A stretch of 64,000 nt of DNA, taken from Cyrtodaria siliqua. Lineage: Eukaryota > Mollusca > Bivalvia > Adapedonta > Hiatellidae. Location of the stretch: contig JAWPHD010001286.1 of assembly GCA_037043455.1 (NCBI GenBank), positions 124,001 through 188,000 on the forward strand, read 5' to 3'. Within the stretch, counting starts at the first letter, position 1; each line of letters begins with the position of its first letter. Positions 21,280-32,839 of the stretch are shown here, one piece after another. The notes beneath the pieces were generated by a model that was given only the letters and a program-made list of their open reading frames with translations, had not been told where the DNA came from and searched no databases. Position numbers and translations under genes: made by a program.

Positions 21280-21620
21280 GTGGGCATTTAAACACTCCAT
21301 ATAGATGCTCTCGTAATAGAATACATATAAAAGAAAGATATTGTCAGTGATGTCATAGTATTGATTTGGAAGATGAATACCATTTTATTTTGATTTGTCC
21401 TTGTTACACAAGAATCCGGAAAATTTATATATAGAAAAACAATATTATTATGATATACCTAGTATGTTTACACTTTTAGAACTACTGCAAACACAGGATA
21501 AGAGTATTATATTTTTATAAAGTTAGCAAAATATATCATAGCTTTAACTGTAAGGGATACAATCTTGATTAATATGAACAATGTTTAGATATTTTGTATT
21601 TTCATCCTCATGTATCAGTT
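21280..21620 (+). pseudogene. LINE C-terminal zinc-knuckle region, degenerate
   Basis: In one frame the translation reads HIKERYCQ, stop, CHSIDLEDEYHFILICPCYT, followed by a region resembling the end of CR1/RTE-like polyproteins (short C-x2-C, acidic stretch, EYHF, then C). A stop falls between the paired cysteines and a frameshift follows. Downstream sequence to about 21700 is AT-rich 3' UTR-like. Same type of tail as the minus-strand remnant at 42 kb. The RT itself is not present. Confidence 0.6.
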
Positions 21621-21920
21621 ATTTGATATTAATATTGCTCATAGCTTGACTTAGTATGCATGAAAAAAGTATGTATGCATATATATAAAGATGTACGTAT
21701 GTTAAATAACATATATGTTATGGTATGTTCTGTTCTCCATATAGATGAACTGAAGTGTGAATACAGAACATAAAAGTATGTACATGTACCAATGAGCTGA
21801 AACAACTGACACAATTAACTGGTCACTAGCTGTGTCTCTTAATGAGATGTTGTTTGAATACTGAACTCACATACTATTAGTGACAAATGTTTTTTGCAAA
21901 CTTTATCCTTTATAAGCTGA
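21621..21920. other. AT-rich flank, probably LINE 3' UTR
   Basis: No feature beyond low-complexity ATGTATGCATATATATA near 21670. Confidence 0.35.
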
Positions 21921-22850
21921 CTTGTGTGTTCTAGTAGGACCAATGACATGCATGTTTTCATTGAAGTTTATGGAGAATTGCCATGATGAACTGATGAACT
22001 GATGTGTGGGTACTAGTAGGACCAAGGGCATGAATGTTGACCAGAACGTTTTCACTGAGGTTTATCGAGCATTGCCATGATGAACTGATGTGTGGGTACT
22101 AGTAGGACCAAGGGCATGAATGTTGACCAGAACGTTTTCACTGAGGTTTATCGAGCATTGCCATGATGAACTGATGTGTGGGTACTAGTTGGACCAAGGG
22201 CATGCATGTTTACCAGAACGTTTTCACTGAGGTTTATGGAGCATTTCCATGATGCACTGATGTGTGGGTATTAGTAGGACCAAAGAAAGAATGTTTACCA
22301 GAACCCTTTCACTGAGGTTTATGGAGCATTTCCATGATGAACTGATGTGTATGTACTAGTAAGACTAAAGACACGAATTTTTACCAGATCCCTTTCTATG
22401 AGGTTTATGGAGCATTACCATGATGAACTGATGTGTGGGTACAAGAAGTAAAATGACATGAATGTTTAGCAAGAAGGTGTTCACTGAGGTTTATGGAGCA
22501 TTGATATGATGAGCTGATGTGTGCGTACTAGTAGGACCTAGGCCATGAATGTTTACCAGAACACGTTCACTGAGGTTTATGGAGCATTGCCATGATGAAC
22601 AGATGTGTATGTTCTAGTAGGACCAAGGACAAGAATGTTTACCACGTTTTCACTGAGGGTAATGGAGCATTGACATGATGCACTGATGTGTGGGTACTAG
22701 TAAAACCAAGGACACGAATGTTTACCAGAACTCTTTCACTGAGGGTAATGGAGCATTGACATGATGAACTGATGTGTGCGTACTAGTAAGACCAAGGACA
22801 CGAATGTTTACCAGAACTTTTTTACTGAGGTTTATGGAGCATTAACATAG
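21921..22850. repeat. 86-bp tandem array, ~11 copies
   Basis: Unit markers CATGATGAACTGATGTGTG, GTACTAGTAGGACCAAG, and CACTGAGGTTTATGGAGCAT recur every ~86 bp (for example 22076 and 22162). Two central copies are nearly identical, while outer copies have drifted, the usual result of recent unequal exchange in the middle of an array. Confidence 0.9.
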
Positions 22851-22939
22851 ACCATCGTTTATGCTCAGCAGGCTGTTTTTTCTCTCTCTGTCACAAAGTA
22901 TACTTTCATTAAATTAAAATAGGTACATTATTTCTGAGA

Positions 22940-23036
22940 TCAATTATGCTGGATGGAGAGTGGGCTGGTATGTTCATTCCTGTTGGCGCCATATACCCTT
23001 TTTGTGTCGGTGCGCCGTAAAAACCCAATTCAAGTC
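22940..23036 (+). mobile_element. Retroposon 3' tail, family with GTGCGCC terminus
   Basis: GGCGCCATATACCCTTTTTG, then TGTCGGTGCGCCGTAAAAAC and CCAATTCAAGTCAAT match the 3' end of the insertion at 26688-27100 (AAGCGCCATATAACCTTTTC, GTTGGTGCGCCTTAAAACCC, CAATTCAATTAA). Only the last ~95 bp are present. Confidence 0.65.
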
Positions 23037-23084
23037 AATGTTGCTGGACATATAACATATGAGATATTACTAATTATTAAGGGT

Positions 23085-23325
23085 CAGCATTTGCTTATTT
23101 TATTTTACAGTGTAGGTAATTCAACTTTGTCAAATGTTTATTTTCAGATATGTTCAAAAAATATTTTTTCAAAATACCTCAAATTTTTCAAATACCACAC
23201 CATTTCTCTGTCAGATAAACGCCAAAATGCACCATTGCATAGCTAAGTTAAAAAAAAAGCCACCGGACCCCTGGTTTGTCGGGCCTATATACGCATTTCA
23301 GTTCAGCTACGCCCTGCCTGGCATA
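23085..23325 (+). repeat. Dispersed repeat shared with 62.73-62.96 kb
   Basis: Blocks TTATTTTACAGTGTAGGTAA, CTCTGTCAGATAAACGCC, AAAATGCACCATTGCATA and GGGCCTATATACGCATTTCA all recur in the same order and orientation at 62.75-62.95 kb. At 62.6-63.3 kb the sequence lies in a larger GGCGTAG-ended element, so this copy is a fragment of that family. Confidence 0.75.
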
Positions 23326-23334
23326 GACATGTCT

Positions 23335-23415
23335 CACACAAACTTCATTATCCATCTCACCTCCCTCTGAGGTTGCTGTCCTAACATAACCTTATATGAT
23401 GTGTAAACGGGAGAA
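23335..23415 (+). mobile_element. SINE family 2, 3' fragment
   Basis: CACCTCCCTCTGAGGTTGCT, then GTCCTAACATAACCTTATATG and GATGTGTAAACGG match the 3' half of the tRNA-derived SINE at 36.88 kb. The head is missing. Confidence 0.65.
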
Positions 23416-23814
23416 CACCCTACTAGTATTTAATTTCATTTGTTTAAAACATTCTATAAATCGTACGTGTAATAATAGTATAATGAACATTGGACTAAAC
23501 TGTTTTCTTACATCCGCAGTGTATTTGTGCATGCAGTTAAGTGGTTGGACTCAATTGTTCTCCACATAGCCTTGTATTGGATGCCAACTAGGCATTATGC
23601 AAATGAGCAACTTTAAGCCTAAGTTGGTCTGAACGATGAGAGGCATCTATACTTAATCAATATCTTTGTGAACAGGGTTTGTTGAGTTTGCAGCCGCAAA
23701 TAGACAACTGTATGTATCAGCTTCACCACAACCATATAGATCTACACATTTTATATCCAATATTATGCAGTACTGAATACATACATGAAGAAATAAAGCA
23801 TACAGAACAATTTA
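23416..23814. other. Unique sequence
   Basis: Contains an octamer-like ATTATGCAAATGAG near 23593 beside TTGGATGCCAA (NFI-like half sites). No gene seen. Confidence 0.3.
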
Positions 23815-24500
23815 TTTTACACGTAAAAGTGCCCTGTAATATTTTATAACTCGTAACAGTGCCCTGTAATAGTTTACATATAACATTGCCGTCATATTTT
23901 GCACGTAAAATGCCCTGTAATATTTTACACGTAACATTGTCGTCATATTTTACGGGTAAAATGCCCTGTAATTTTGTATACGTAACAGTGCCCTGTAATA
24001 TTTTACATATAACATTGCCGTCATATTTTACACGTAAAATGTCCTGTAATATTTTACACGTAAGAGTGCTCTGTAATATTTTACACGTAACAGCGCCCTG
24101 TAATAGTTTACATGTTATGTACAGTGCCCTGGAATATTTTACGTATAACACTGCCCTGTAACATTCAGACGTAAAAGTGCCCTGTAATATGTTACACGTA
24201 ACAGCGCCCTGTACTATTTTACACATAACAGTGCCCTTAACATTTTAGACGTAAATTTGCCCTGTAATATTTTACATGTAAAAGTGCCCTGACATATTTT
24301 ACGACGTAACAGTGCCCTGTAATATTTTACACGTAATAGTGCCTTGGAATATTTTATACGTAACAGTGCCCTGTAATATTTTACACGTAACAGTTCCCTG
24401 TAATATTTTACACATAACAGTGCCCTAGAATATTCTACACACAATAGTGCCCTGGAATATGTTACACCTTAACAATGCCCTGTAATGTTTAATACCTAAT
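23815..24500. repeat. 27-bp tandem array, ~25 copies
   Basis: Unit TATTTTACACGTAACAGTGC plus CCTGTAA, with frequent variants (AAAATG for CAGTG; CGTCATATTTTAC at recurring positions, giving a partial higher-order pattern near 23885-24045). Because 27 is divisible by three, frames up to 167 codons are open on both strands; they are repeats of a 9-residue unit, not genes. Confidence 0.95.
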
Positions 24501-26519
24501 CAACTCCATTATGAGGCATTTGCCTGTTCCCGTATATATTATTCGGGGCCCAACTATTAAAAATACTTTATCGAATGCATCAACCAACAGCGCAATGAAT
24601 CAGACATTTAGTGGTCTGTCAATGACAAAACCTCGTTTGTTTAGGCTTGGATACATGTATTGTAAATCCAATGTGAAGTAAGGCATGACGATTAATTTCT
24701 TCTTCTTCTTTTTTTTTTAAACTATAAACGTTATTGTAAAAATAGAACACCACGAAGCGTTTGCATAAATTAAGCCATTTTCAGTGTGATTATATATTTT
24801 TTGAAATTCTCGCATCTAAGAAAAGGTGGTATTCTGCGATGCAAGCATTGTTTAACAGAGATTGTATTTTAATATATGGTTAAAATAGTATGATATCGCA
24901 CAAATAAACAAACACAAACATAGTTAATTCGCGACTGTATAAAGAGTTCATAGAGAAAGGTTTGCAGAGAAATAGTTTACGAATTTAATTAAACGCTTTT
25001 TTGTTTTCAATATGTGAATACCGTAGTTTACAATTTATGGTTGACCGATAGACGGCGTTAATCTGGACAATTTTATTTCGTATTAGAGTTGCATGTTAAA
25101 CGACTAATTCATAAAAAAACGTTATTATCCTGAAATGAACCCCAATATTGTCCATCCATTATGTAAATAAGTTTGGTGTTTTGATCTAGAACACGAATAC
25201 CGTTATTTTCATATGTTGCTGGGCAAAATGCTGCACAGAGCTGAACATAAACAACCAATCACATACACCGCTTTTTGTTTTTTTGTTTTGTTTGATACAT
25301 TTAATGAAATATAGATCGTACCAAATTATATATAACATGACCTCAATTTGTTTCTTATATATAAAGCGCTAGGTTCTACTTAATTTGCATATAGATTGTT
25401 GAGAGTGTAGATGTGGTAGCGAGATTGGACGTGATGCTGTAACTTTTGATAGGCCAACTCAGTCAGATCGATAAAACAATGCCAACCGTACGAGGAATTA
25501 TGTGGCAGAGACTTTCCTACTTATTTATATGCAAATTTTATAATTACTTTTCTACGCCTTTCTTAATTCTGATCTGCTCGGGAAACATGGGGTGGTTAGT
25601 AGAAGTTAGTAGGTGCAGTAAGAAGTCACTAACAATCATCGGTACAGAAATGAAATAAAACAAACAAGAAAATACACAACGGAACAAAAAATCGAAGGCG
25701 TTACAATAACGGAATAGCTGTACTTTAATAATATTCGTATAGTTAGTACTGCATGAAATTAGATTAATATAAACATGAAGTTTGAAGAAAATAAGTCTAG
25801 AAAATATGTCACCATATGTGCAATATGCATAGATCTACAACTGCAAAAATGAATAATTAAAATAGTTAATTGAATCAGGGTTTCTGAAGGACGTTCCTGA
25901 TTGAATGCAAAGTTATCAGCGTCGTCGTTATTATATTCGTAGATAAAGTAAAATATTAAATTTAAATACTATTTTTATATACATAACATCATTTTTTTAT
26001 ATTGACAGTTTGAAATATCTCTTCATATACAGTAAATGAAATTTTGACGAAAAAATAAAACACGAGGTCGAACCTATCCGAGTGAACTTACATGCCAAGG
26101 ATTTATAAAAAACGTAAAACTGTTTTTTATAAATACTTGTGCGAGCGGAAAAGAATATATGTTTATTTCTTAAATTAATCGATCAAACCAAATACGTATT
26201 AATTAAGTAATGGAATGCAATGATAGTAAGATTGATTATATTTGCATGTTCATTTTCGTCGCTAAGGGGAAGCAAGCACTAAACAATTGTGTCCAATTAT
26301 GCTTCAATTTAAAGAAAAAAAGTGGGCGTGACTATTCAATAAAGGGCCGGATGTCGGTCGTATTCCCCTACCACGTCCCCGTGGGGATTCAAATCAGTCC
26401 TTATAATTAGGGATAATCAATTCGTTTGTTTGCTGTATCCTGTTTCAATCACGACTGGTTAGCCGGACGAGCGTCGATCCACCACTTTTCTCGTAGCATG
26501 CAAGTATGCCCTCTAACAT
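24501..26519. other. Unique AT-rich sequence, 2 kb
   Basis: No gene or shared repeat recognised. One 70-codon frame (25446-25658) lacks any recognisable domain. A pyrimidine run (CTTCTTCTTC then T-rich) lies at 24700-24718. Confidence 0.45.
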
Positions 26520-27260
26520 TTAAAGGGACAAACGACAATTTTTTCCGTCTGTATATTAACGGCGTCCCGTTATATATATTTTTTTAAATATATTTGCAAA
26601 TCACTAGTAATAAGTATTTGAAAAGTGCAAAGCACATGGTTTTTGCATATTATTATTATTATAGTTGATTATATTTCACCAAATATACATCCGTGTGGTT
26701 CCCGGGTGCCCCCGTTTGTCACGGGGCAAATAATAGGGACACTGCAGATCCCTTTGGAGGGGTAGGCAGAGGGGTAGAATCCCCCCAAATTCATGTTCAT
26801 TTTCTCATTTTTTGTTCATGTTCATTAAAGGTCTTCATCATGATCCCTGCATTGTTTCAGGTGCTATCTCGCTCGCATCAAAAGAGCAGTGGCAGAAAAA
26901 CAATAACGTGGCTCCAGCGTAAATGGAGTTTCTAAGATAGAATTTGCAGCAACTCTGCAGTTCAGGGTGAGAAGGTTCTAGGCCCATTTTCCATATTTTA
27001 TCTCGATGTACATGGAAGATGAGCCTGGCATGTTCCTGCCTTTTAAGCGCCATATAACCTTTTCATGTGTTGGTGCGCCTTAAAACCCCAATTCAATTAA
27101 TTCACCAAATATATATATTTAAACCTAAGATCGAATAATGAAAACAATTTGAAAACTCCAAATTACACCAGTAACGTATTTAAACATAAGGTAGAATAAT
27201 GAAGAAAAAATTAAAACTTTAAATAGTATTACCTTTTTATTAAATTATATGCAAGCAGTT
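26520..27260 (+). mobile_element. TTAA-type MITE copy A, interrupted twice
   Basis: Left end TTTAAAGGGACAAACGACAAT at 26520, then ACGGCGTCCCGTTA and a GATTATATTTCACCAAATATA block, then a 413-bp insertion, then the MITE resumes (TTTAAACCTAAGATCGAATA, ATGCAAGCAGTTTTAA). It stops at a TTAA where a second MITE begins. A trace of its right part (AGTAAAAC) may follow at 27587. Confidence 0.75.
26688..27100 (+). mobile_element. Retroposon insertion with 13-bp target duplication
   Basis: Flanked by identical TTCACCAAATATA at 26675-26687 and 27101-27113, which is single-copy in the other MITE copies, so the filled site is clear. The insert ends TTGGTGCGCCTTAAAACCCC, then AATTCAATTAA, like a LINE or SINE 3' tail. 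No polymerase III boxes or RT motifs were recognised in its 413 bp; the 5' part is GC-richer (GGTTCCCGGGTGCCCCCG). It is probably a 5'-truncated LINE. Confidence 0.75.
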
Positions 27261-27586
27261 TTAAAGGGACACACAGCAATCTTGATTTTTTAAAAACTCA
27301 CGGCGTCCCGTTAGTTTTTGTCTTAACTTGCATTTGTCCAATCAGCAATATTAATGGTTAGAATAGTTCAAAGCAAATTGTTGTCACATATTACTAACTT
27401 TTTATAATATTGCACCAATAACATATTTATAACATTTGGCAAAATAGTGAAAAAAAAATGAAATCTCACTTTTTTTATTTAGTTATATGCAAGCAGTTTT
27501 AAGTCAAAATGACGCAGGATAAATAAATCGAGGAGTAGATTTTAATGTTTGAATAAAACTCTCAAGATTGGCATGTGTCCCTTTAA
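27261..27586 (+). mobile_element. TTAA-type MITE copy B, complete, 326 bp
   Basis: TTAAAGGGACACACAGCAAT at the left and ATTGGCATGTGTCCCTTTAA at the right form inverted repeats of about 24 bp. Interior motifs agree with copies C, D and 41.3 kb. The left TTAA coincides with the TTAA in copy A's GCAGTTTTAAAGTC block, so B inserted into A. There is no open frame; transposition would need a piggyBac- or Kolobok-type enzyme in trans. Confidence 0.85.
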
Positions 27587-27924
27587 AGTAAAACTACAGA
27601 AGGGAGGCCTTTCTGAAGGGGCACACTCCGGTTGGGCTCGGGTACTCCTGTCTGGGGAATGATTGCCTAGTACAGGGAACCCCGAGGCCCTTCCGTTACA
27701 CTACGGTTGGGCTCATAAGTCTGTATTGTGTACAGTAGGAACCCATGTGGTGTGGGTAGTCACCGGCGGCACTTGTGTATTGTAAATATTTTTGACTTTA
27801 CTTTATTTGGAAAGCTCGCTGGGGAGTGTTTTGGGTTAATTGGTTCACTGTTCACTGTTCAAAGGAGACTTATGAAAAAAACACACAAAAACAACAACAA
27901 AAAACACCACTGTGTTAATAAAGC
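27587..27924. other. GC-rich island of unknown origin
   Basis: 27600-27780 is notably GC-rich and holds a short direct repeat, CGGTTGGGCTC, at about 27631 and 27704. A 71-codon frame crosses it without any recognisable motif. It may be part of a diverged repeat. Confidence 0.35.
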
Positions 27925-28292
27925 AAGGTTCTTATTAGTTTAGTATTTGATAACAAGTTCAAGAAGTCCGTGTGTCCCTTCAAAATCAAAAGACATGAGC
28001 ATAATGAAGCATTAGAATTAGGGTTTCAATTTATTAATCCAATATTATTTTGACTTAAACCTGCTTGCATATAATAAAATAGCAACTGAGTTTTCATTGT
28101 TTCTTCTTATTTTACCATAAGTTTATTACATTATAAGTGCAATATAATCAACAGTTAGTAATATGCAAAACTAATTTCCCTTATACTATTCGTATAATAA
28201 ATAGTTCTGATGGAACGAAGTGCAAGTTATATTGGAAAATTAACGGGATGCCGCGATTTAAAAAACAACAACAATCAAATTGCCATGTATAT
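27925..28292 (-). mobile_element. TTAA-type MITE fragments (two orientations)
   Basis: 27935-27982 resembles a right end in plus orientation (TTTGATAACAAGTTCAAGAA then GTCCGTGTGTCCC). From about 28020 to 28292 the same family reads on the minus strand (complements of GGTTTAAGTCAAAATAATAT, GCATATTACTAACTGTTGAT, CGGCATCCCGTTAA). Both are incomplete. Confidence 0.65.
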
Positions 28293-28454
28293 ACGTGTTT
28301 GTAAATGATACTATTATTATACAATAGTGTAGATTTGTAAAACTCTGACTCTTAAAGGGTGTACGTTTAGTTTTATCTAGAAGAATTCTAAAATATTCCA
28401 TTTCATGATGCACATATCACATTAATCAAAACATGGTGTTTGCACCGTGTTGTT

Positions 28455-28528
28455 TAACGGCGTCTCTGTGGCCGAGGCGTTAACGACGTTGCGTTGTAAG
28501 CCTTCGCCTCTCACCGCTGCGGTATTTG
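28455..28528 (+). mobile_element. SINE family 1 head only
   Basis: GGCGTCTCTGTGGCCGAGGC, then GTTAACGACGTTGCGTTGTA and CGCCTCTCACCGCTGCGG match the tRNA-related 5' half of the 37.1-kb SINE. The sequence leaves the family just before box B, so the head is 3'-truncated, unusual for a retroposon and probably due to later deletion. Confidence 0.8.
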
Positions 28529-30048
28529 GATATGCAATCGGTCGTAAAATGCTTAAATTACCCCTAGTGCGTTACCTGGGTTAGCACATACTACTGTGAA
28601 GAATGCTTGTAAATAAGGTCTCAGTTGTAACCTCATCCATTATATTTACGCCCTTTACAATAAAATATATCATTGTATGTCAATTTTAAGTCGGACCCGT
28701 AAAACCCTGATGAAAAATCCCAATGTAGCCCCTTTAACGAAAAAACAAAACGCCAACGCTTTATATATTGTAGATATTTGATAAGTGTATGTTGAAGGAA
28801 ATTTCAACTATCGAAGTCAACGTGCTATAAGACAATTAAACGTACATTATAAACTATGCAATATACACGTGCACAGTGGGTGCGGTCCGCACGTGTTTGG
28901 ACCTTTGTAATAAATAAAACCTTAATTTCAGCTTAACAAGTTTGCATATTGTAAAATTAAAACATTTAATAGGTAATTTTAAACAGGTTATCGCATTTTT
29001 TTCCGGTTTTTATTGTCGAAATATCCGTTATAAAATTCTGCTTATATAAGCTTTCCTATCGCTTAATGGAATTAAGGCGGGACCACGTAATGATTTTAAT
29101 AATTTTTACAAATAATTCAACACAAAATGCTCTTCTTTCAATTAAGCAACTCCAAAGAAGTCCTTGAATGGATGAAATATTTTTTCAGAGTCCAGGAACG
29201 ATCATACCACCTCGTATACAATAATGATTAACGTGTAACAACGCTAAAATGTTTACCCAGGGTACGTCCTTAACTTAAAATAAGTATCGATACAATGCAA
29301 ACACCAAACATTATAAACCTGTATTAGGAGCGCATACCATTATAGTTTTCAACACCTGCGTGCACGGTGATGCCTTTTTTGCTGTCACATAGACGCCATT
29401 GTTTGCCGCCATCTTCCCGCGAACCCACCTCCAAGTTCGTCACGTGATTTATGGGTTGCAGCCATCGCTTTATTGTACACCCTAGGTGGGAAACCATTCA
29501 CCTATCCGTCATGTTTTACACTCACTAAGGTGATAAAAGGTAATAGTTATGTTGTTTATTAACGTTAAATGGTACCCAGAATCATAAACGAATAAAAACA
29601 GGGATCTGGTTACACTGCGGGTTCAGACGGCTTATACAGTAACCGGAAACTGATACGGTTGCGATTGTTATCTGGGGAGAGAGAGAACAAAACGTCTGCT
29701 TTGTATGTGTAGCAAATTTTTGTGTGTGTATTTTTTTGACATAAACTTAAGAGGTGACAGAGGTGTTGGGGTCAGCTTAGGCTAGATTGTTTCCATGGTT
29801 GCGGAGATTGCATATAATTAAGCGTCTGTAAAAAGATGGCTTTTTTATTTCGTTCAATGTCAGCAAGCTGTGAGTAAATTATTATGTTTCAGAAAAAAGG
29901 TTAGCAATGACAAAACAGTACATTTATTATATACTACAAATACAACCAGAACTATCACTGATGGGGATGAATACCCACGCTTAAATTCTAAGTCAAGCTT
30001 AAATTATAAGTCAAACAAAGGGTGTATGTAAGTAATAAAAATGTGTTA
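28529..30048. other. Unique sequence, no gene recognised
   Basis: No frames of interest. The segment 29340-29560 has promoter-like composition and is listed separately. Confidence 0.4.
29385..29460. promoter_or_regulatory. Possible regulatory cluster (YY1-like and E-box sites)
   Basis: Within about 75 bp lie GCCGCCATCTTCCCGCG (reverse complement contains AAGATGGCGGC, the YY1-type core often found at transcription starts) and GTCACGTGAT, an E-box. A GC rise around them is visible. No open reading frame starts nearby, so a promoter is possible but unsupported. Confidence 0.2.
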
Positions 30049-30095
30049 CGCGACGGGACGGACGCGACGGTACGCGACGTGACATTACGGACAGC
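30049..30095. repeat. CG-rich simple repeat
   Basis: Imperfect repeats of ACGCGACGG / GGACGGACGCGACGG directly upstream of the TIR element. CpG-rich in an otherwise CpG-poor region. Confidence 0.75.
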
Positions 30096-30110
30096 GTGAT
30101 TCCTATACGT

Positions 30111-30549
30111 CTCACACCACAATTAATTTTCCATAGGGTCCCATTGTAATGTTTTTGTTCGTGACATAGAGATAAAAAAGATTTTGCAACATGTATTTAT
30201 GCTTAAATTCTTCATTGATCCAATATCTGCATGCTATTAACTTTTAACGAATATTTACCAGATTGAACTTTTTTTAATTTCATGTTTGCGTGACACCTAT
30301 CAAAATTTAGACAAAAATACAACCCCGTGGAGATTAGACCCATGATGTGTAAAATGAGGCAGAATTAGCTAGAAATCTTATATCAACATGCATTTTTCTG
30401 GGATCTCTTCCTAAAATGCTGTAGATTTAGAACCTGGTAAAGATAAATCAGTGTGTCCTGTAAAATGTAGAAAAGCGAACTTGTTTTTTTTTATCTACCT
30501 CCTTCATCTGTAGGGCAGGAGTACTCAAGGGAGATAATAGTGGTGTGAG
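30111..30549. mobile_element. CTCACACCAC-ended repeat, copy 1 (439 bp)
   Basis: Starts CTCACACCACAATTAATTTT and ends GTGGTGTGAG, a 10-bp inverted repeat. It matches 60764-61231 over its whole length (CCATAGGGTCCCATTGTAAT, TTTAGAACCTGGTAAAGATA, ATCTACCTCCTTCATCT). TCCTATA lies just outside both ends (three bases away on the left) and may be a target duplication. Non-coding. Confidence 0.8.
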
Positions 30550-32183
30550 TCCTATATATAGAGGATATTTGTTTGTTTTGAGTGAATATAGGACTTATTT
30601 TTATCGAGAGTGAAAATATTCGAGTTTCCTCCCTTCGAGACGAAAATAATTCCTATATTCACGACAAACCAACAAATATTATGTTTATTATTTACTCACA
30701 ACCTTGAAAATTATGCAGAAAAAAACATAATGCGCCAAAAAAAGACGCCAATAAGGCCAATAAGGCCAACAACAACAACGCCAACAACGTCAACAGCGGC
30801 ATTACGTCGTTTTCGGTATTGCACATATGAAATATAAACAACGAAAATATAAGGTTTTATTTTAATCACGAAATCCACTATTTCACTGGAAAGTATATAA
30901 TAAAGCCCCTAATTCTTTTTGTGAAAGAGGGGGTATAAAAATAACTAAATAATGAAATGTATTAACTTGTATTTTCATTAGCTCAGTCGTTTAATATATT
31001 TAAGAAAGAGTTCTTGAACTTGTTTTCCATCTGTAAAACTTACCAGACTCTCTTACTTATATCTATTAATATTTAATGCCAGGTTGACATAATTTAAAAA
31101 AAGGAATATGTGCACCAAATTGATTACTTGGCGTTTCATTGTGTGCGAAAGGGCGGTGCAACATTTAATCAACCACTCGTCAGAATAGCAAAACGACCCA
31201 TGTCCAATTAATCACGGGAAGGTAGGTAAAACAATTTGTTTCTTCCTAAAATAAACACAGAATCAAACACCGACTTGACGCAAACGTACAAGTATCTTGA
31301 CATAGATTGTCATATCAAACGTGAAAGATAAAATTAATGAAACTGTGGTATATATAGACGGATATTCGGTGCCAAGTCAGGAAAACCACTAACGATACAA
31401 CCAGCACATACCGGAAGTAAAACAATTTTAAGATTGCTGATGTAGGCACATATAACATATCAATCTTTTAACATCAATTATGAGAGGTTATGAAAAAAAG
31501 TTCATAAGCTATTCAGATGTCCTATGCATGGTTAATGCATGATATTTCACTGGCATAGATTAAGTACAAAAAATAACGTACATATATGTATTTAATAGGA
31601 AACTTATTTCCACTAAACGACGCACGTGCTGTTAACATGGTTATCGCAAGCCTGGAAGTAATTTCTGTTATCCAAAGTCGGAGGATATATTCAATACAGG
31701 AACACGAAAGTGTACTGATATTTCGGATATCATACAAAGGGGCGTGGCTACCAAAATTACTAGAAAACAGCTTTTTACAAAAAAGGAGAGAAAAATATGG
31801 CGACAATATATAACTAATACTTAAATCACACTTGTTGCTAAGTATGTATATGGACGTTAGCAGACACATTATAAATGGGTTCGAACTTTTTCCATAATGA
31901 AAACTTCTCTCATTGGCCTACATGTATAAGAAAAACAGCAATTTAAAATCTTGCAGAAAGCACTTACTTTCTTAAATTGTTTTCAATGTCCTGGAGGTAG
32001 AAAATTGAGTCATCATTATCTGATGGATATTGATGAATATTGCATTAATATGAAATAAAGTGCTTGGAAATGTTTGACCATCAACGACAACCAGTCGACC
32101 ATCAACGACAACCAGTTGCAGACTCTAAATAATACAGGTTCGAACATGTATAAGTAGTAGATTTCATATAACGCTACTCCCGG
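30550..32183. other. Unique sequence, no gene recognised
   Basis: Frames up to 115 codons (31522-31869, minus) overlap an open frame on the opposite strand and carry no recognisable domain. A threonine/proline-rich frame near 30.75 kb comes from CCAACAACAACAACG-type simple sequence. Confidence 0.4.
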
Positions 32184-32252
32184 AGACCGACTGTATTGTC
32201 TCCCCTGACACCGACTGTATTGTCTCCCCTGACACCGACTGTATTGTCACAC
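32184..32252. repeat. 24-bp tandem repeat, three copies
   Basis: GACCGACTGTATTGTCTCCC plus CTGACA repeated, the last copy diverging after GTATTGTC. A 21-bp doublet (GACCATCAACGACAACCAGT plus one base) lies just upstream at 32076-32117. Confidence 0.85.
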
Positions 32253-32839
32253 TTTATACCGAATGTTATTGTTCATTAAAGTAATTACTATTTACTCTAA
32301 TGACGATTAAAACAAACAAAGGTATAACTATTATTTTAATTTGTATACAAACGACTACGCTATGAAAATAAAATCATCTGAAAATAACACAAATATATTA
32401 ATACAATCGTCGATATGCGTTTACTTGTTAGATATTGCTTGGTCACACAGAAACCACTGATGCCGTTACCATTCCCCTGTCCATTTACCCATAGTATAAT
32501 GACATGCAAATTCAATTCAAAATGCTAATAAATGGTCGTTCTGCACGCAGGCCCCAAACAGTGTGACATCATGCAGATTGCTTCGACTTGATTTAGGCAC
32601 ATATGCTGTGACCAAAAAGAAATATGTCTGCTTACAATCACAGCGACGGGTTGATGGCCACTTAACGTATTGGTTCCATGTGTCCTTTGTTGGATCTTGC
32701 CTTTTTCTATATCAGAATTCAAGTTATCACATGTTTTGGGTGAAAAAACTAATTTTGGCATTATTAAACCAACGAGGAGAACTGGCAATTCTGATTTTAC
32801 TTGAAAGCAACTTTTAAGCCAACGGACAGCTCTGAATTG
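32253..32839. other. Unique sequence
   Basis: Opposite-strand overlapping frames at 32525-32817 (84 and 87 codons) have no recognisable motif. No gene called. Confidence 0.4.

Noticed and set aside
23723..24444. Frames of 76-167 codons with Cys/Lys/Leu-rich repeats
   Set aside because: They follow the 27-bp tandem unit and occur on both strands.
28455..28528. A functional tRNA gene
   Set aside because: The head matches the SINE family exactly, and box B and a 3' acceptor half are missing.
31522..31869. 115-codon minus-strand frame
   Set aside because: Hydrophobic, low-complexity translation, overlapped by an open plus-strand frame; no domain, promoter or splice context.
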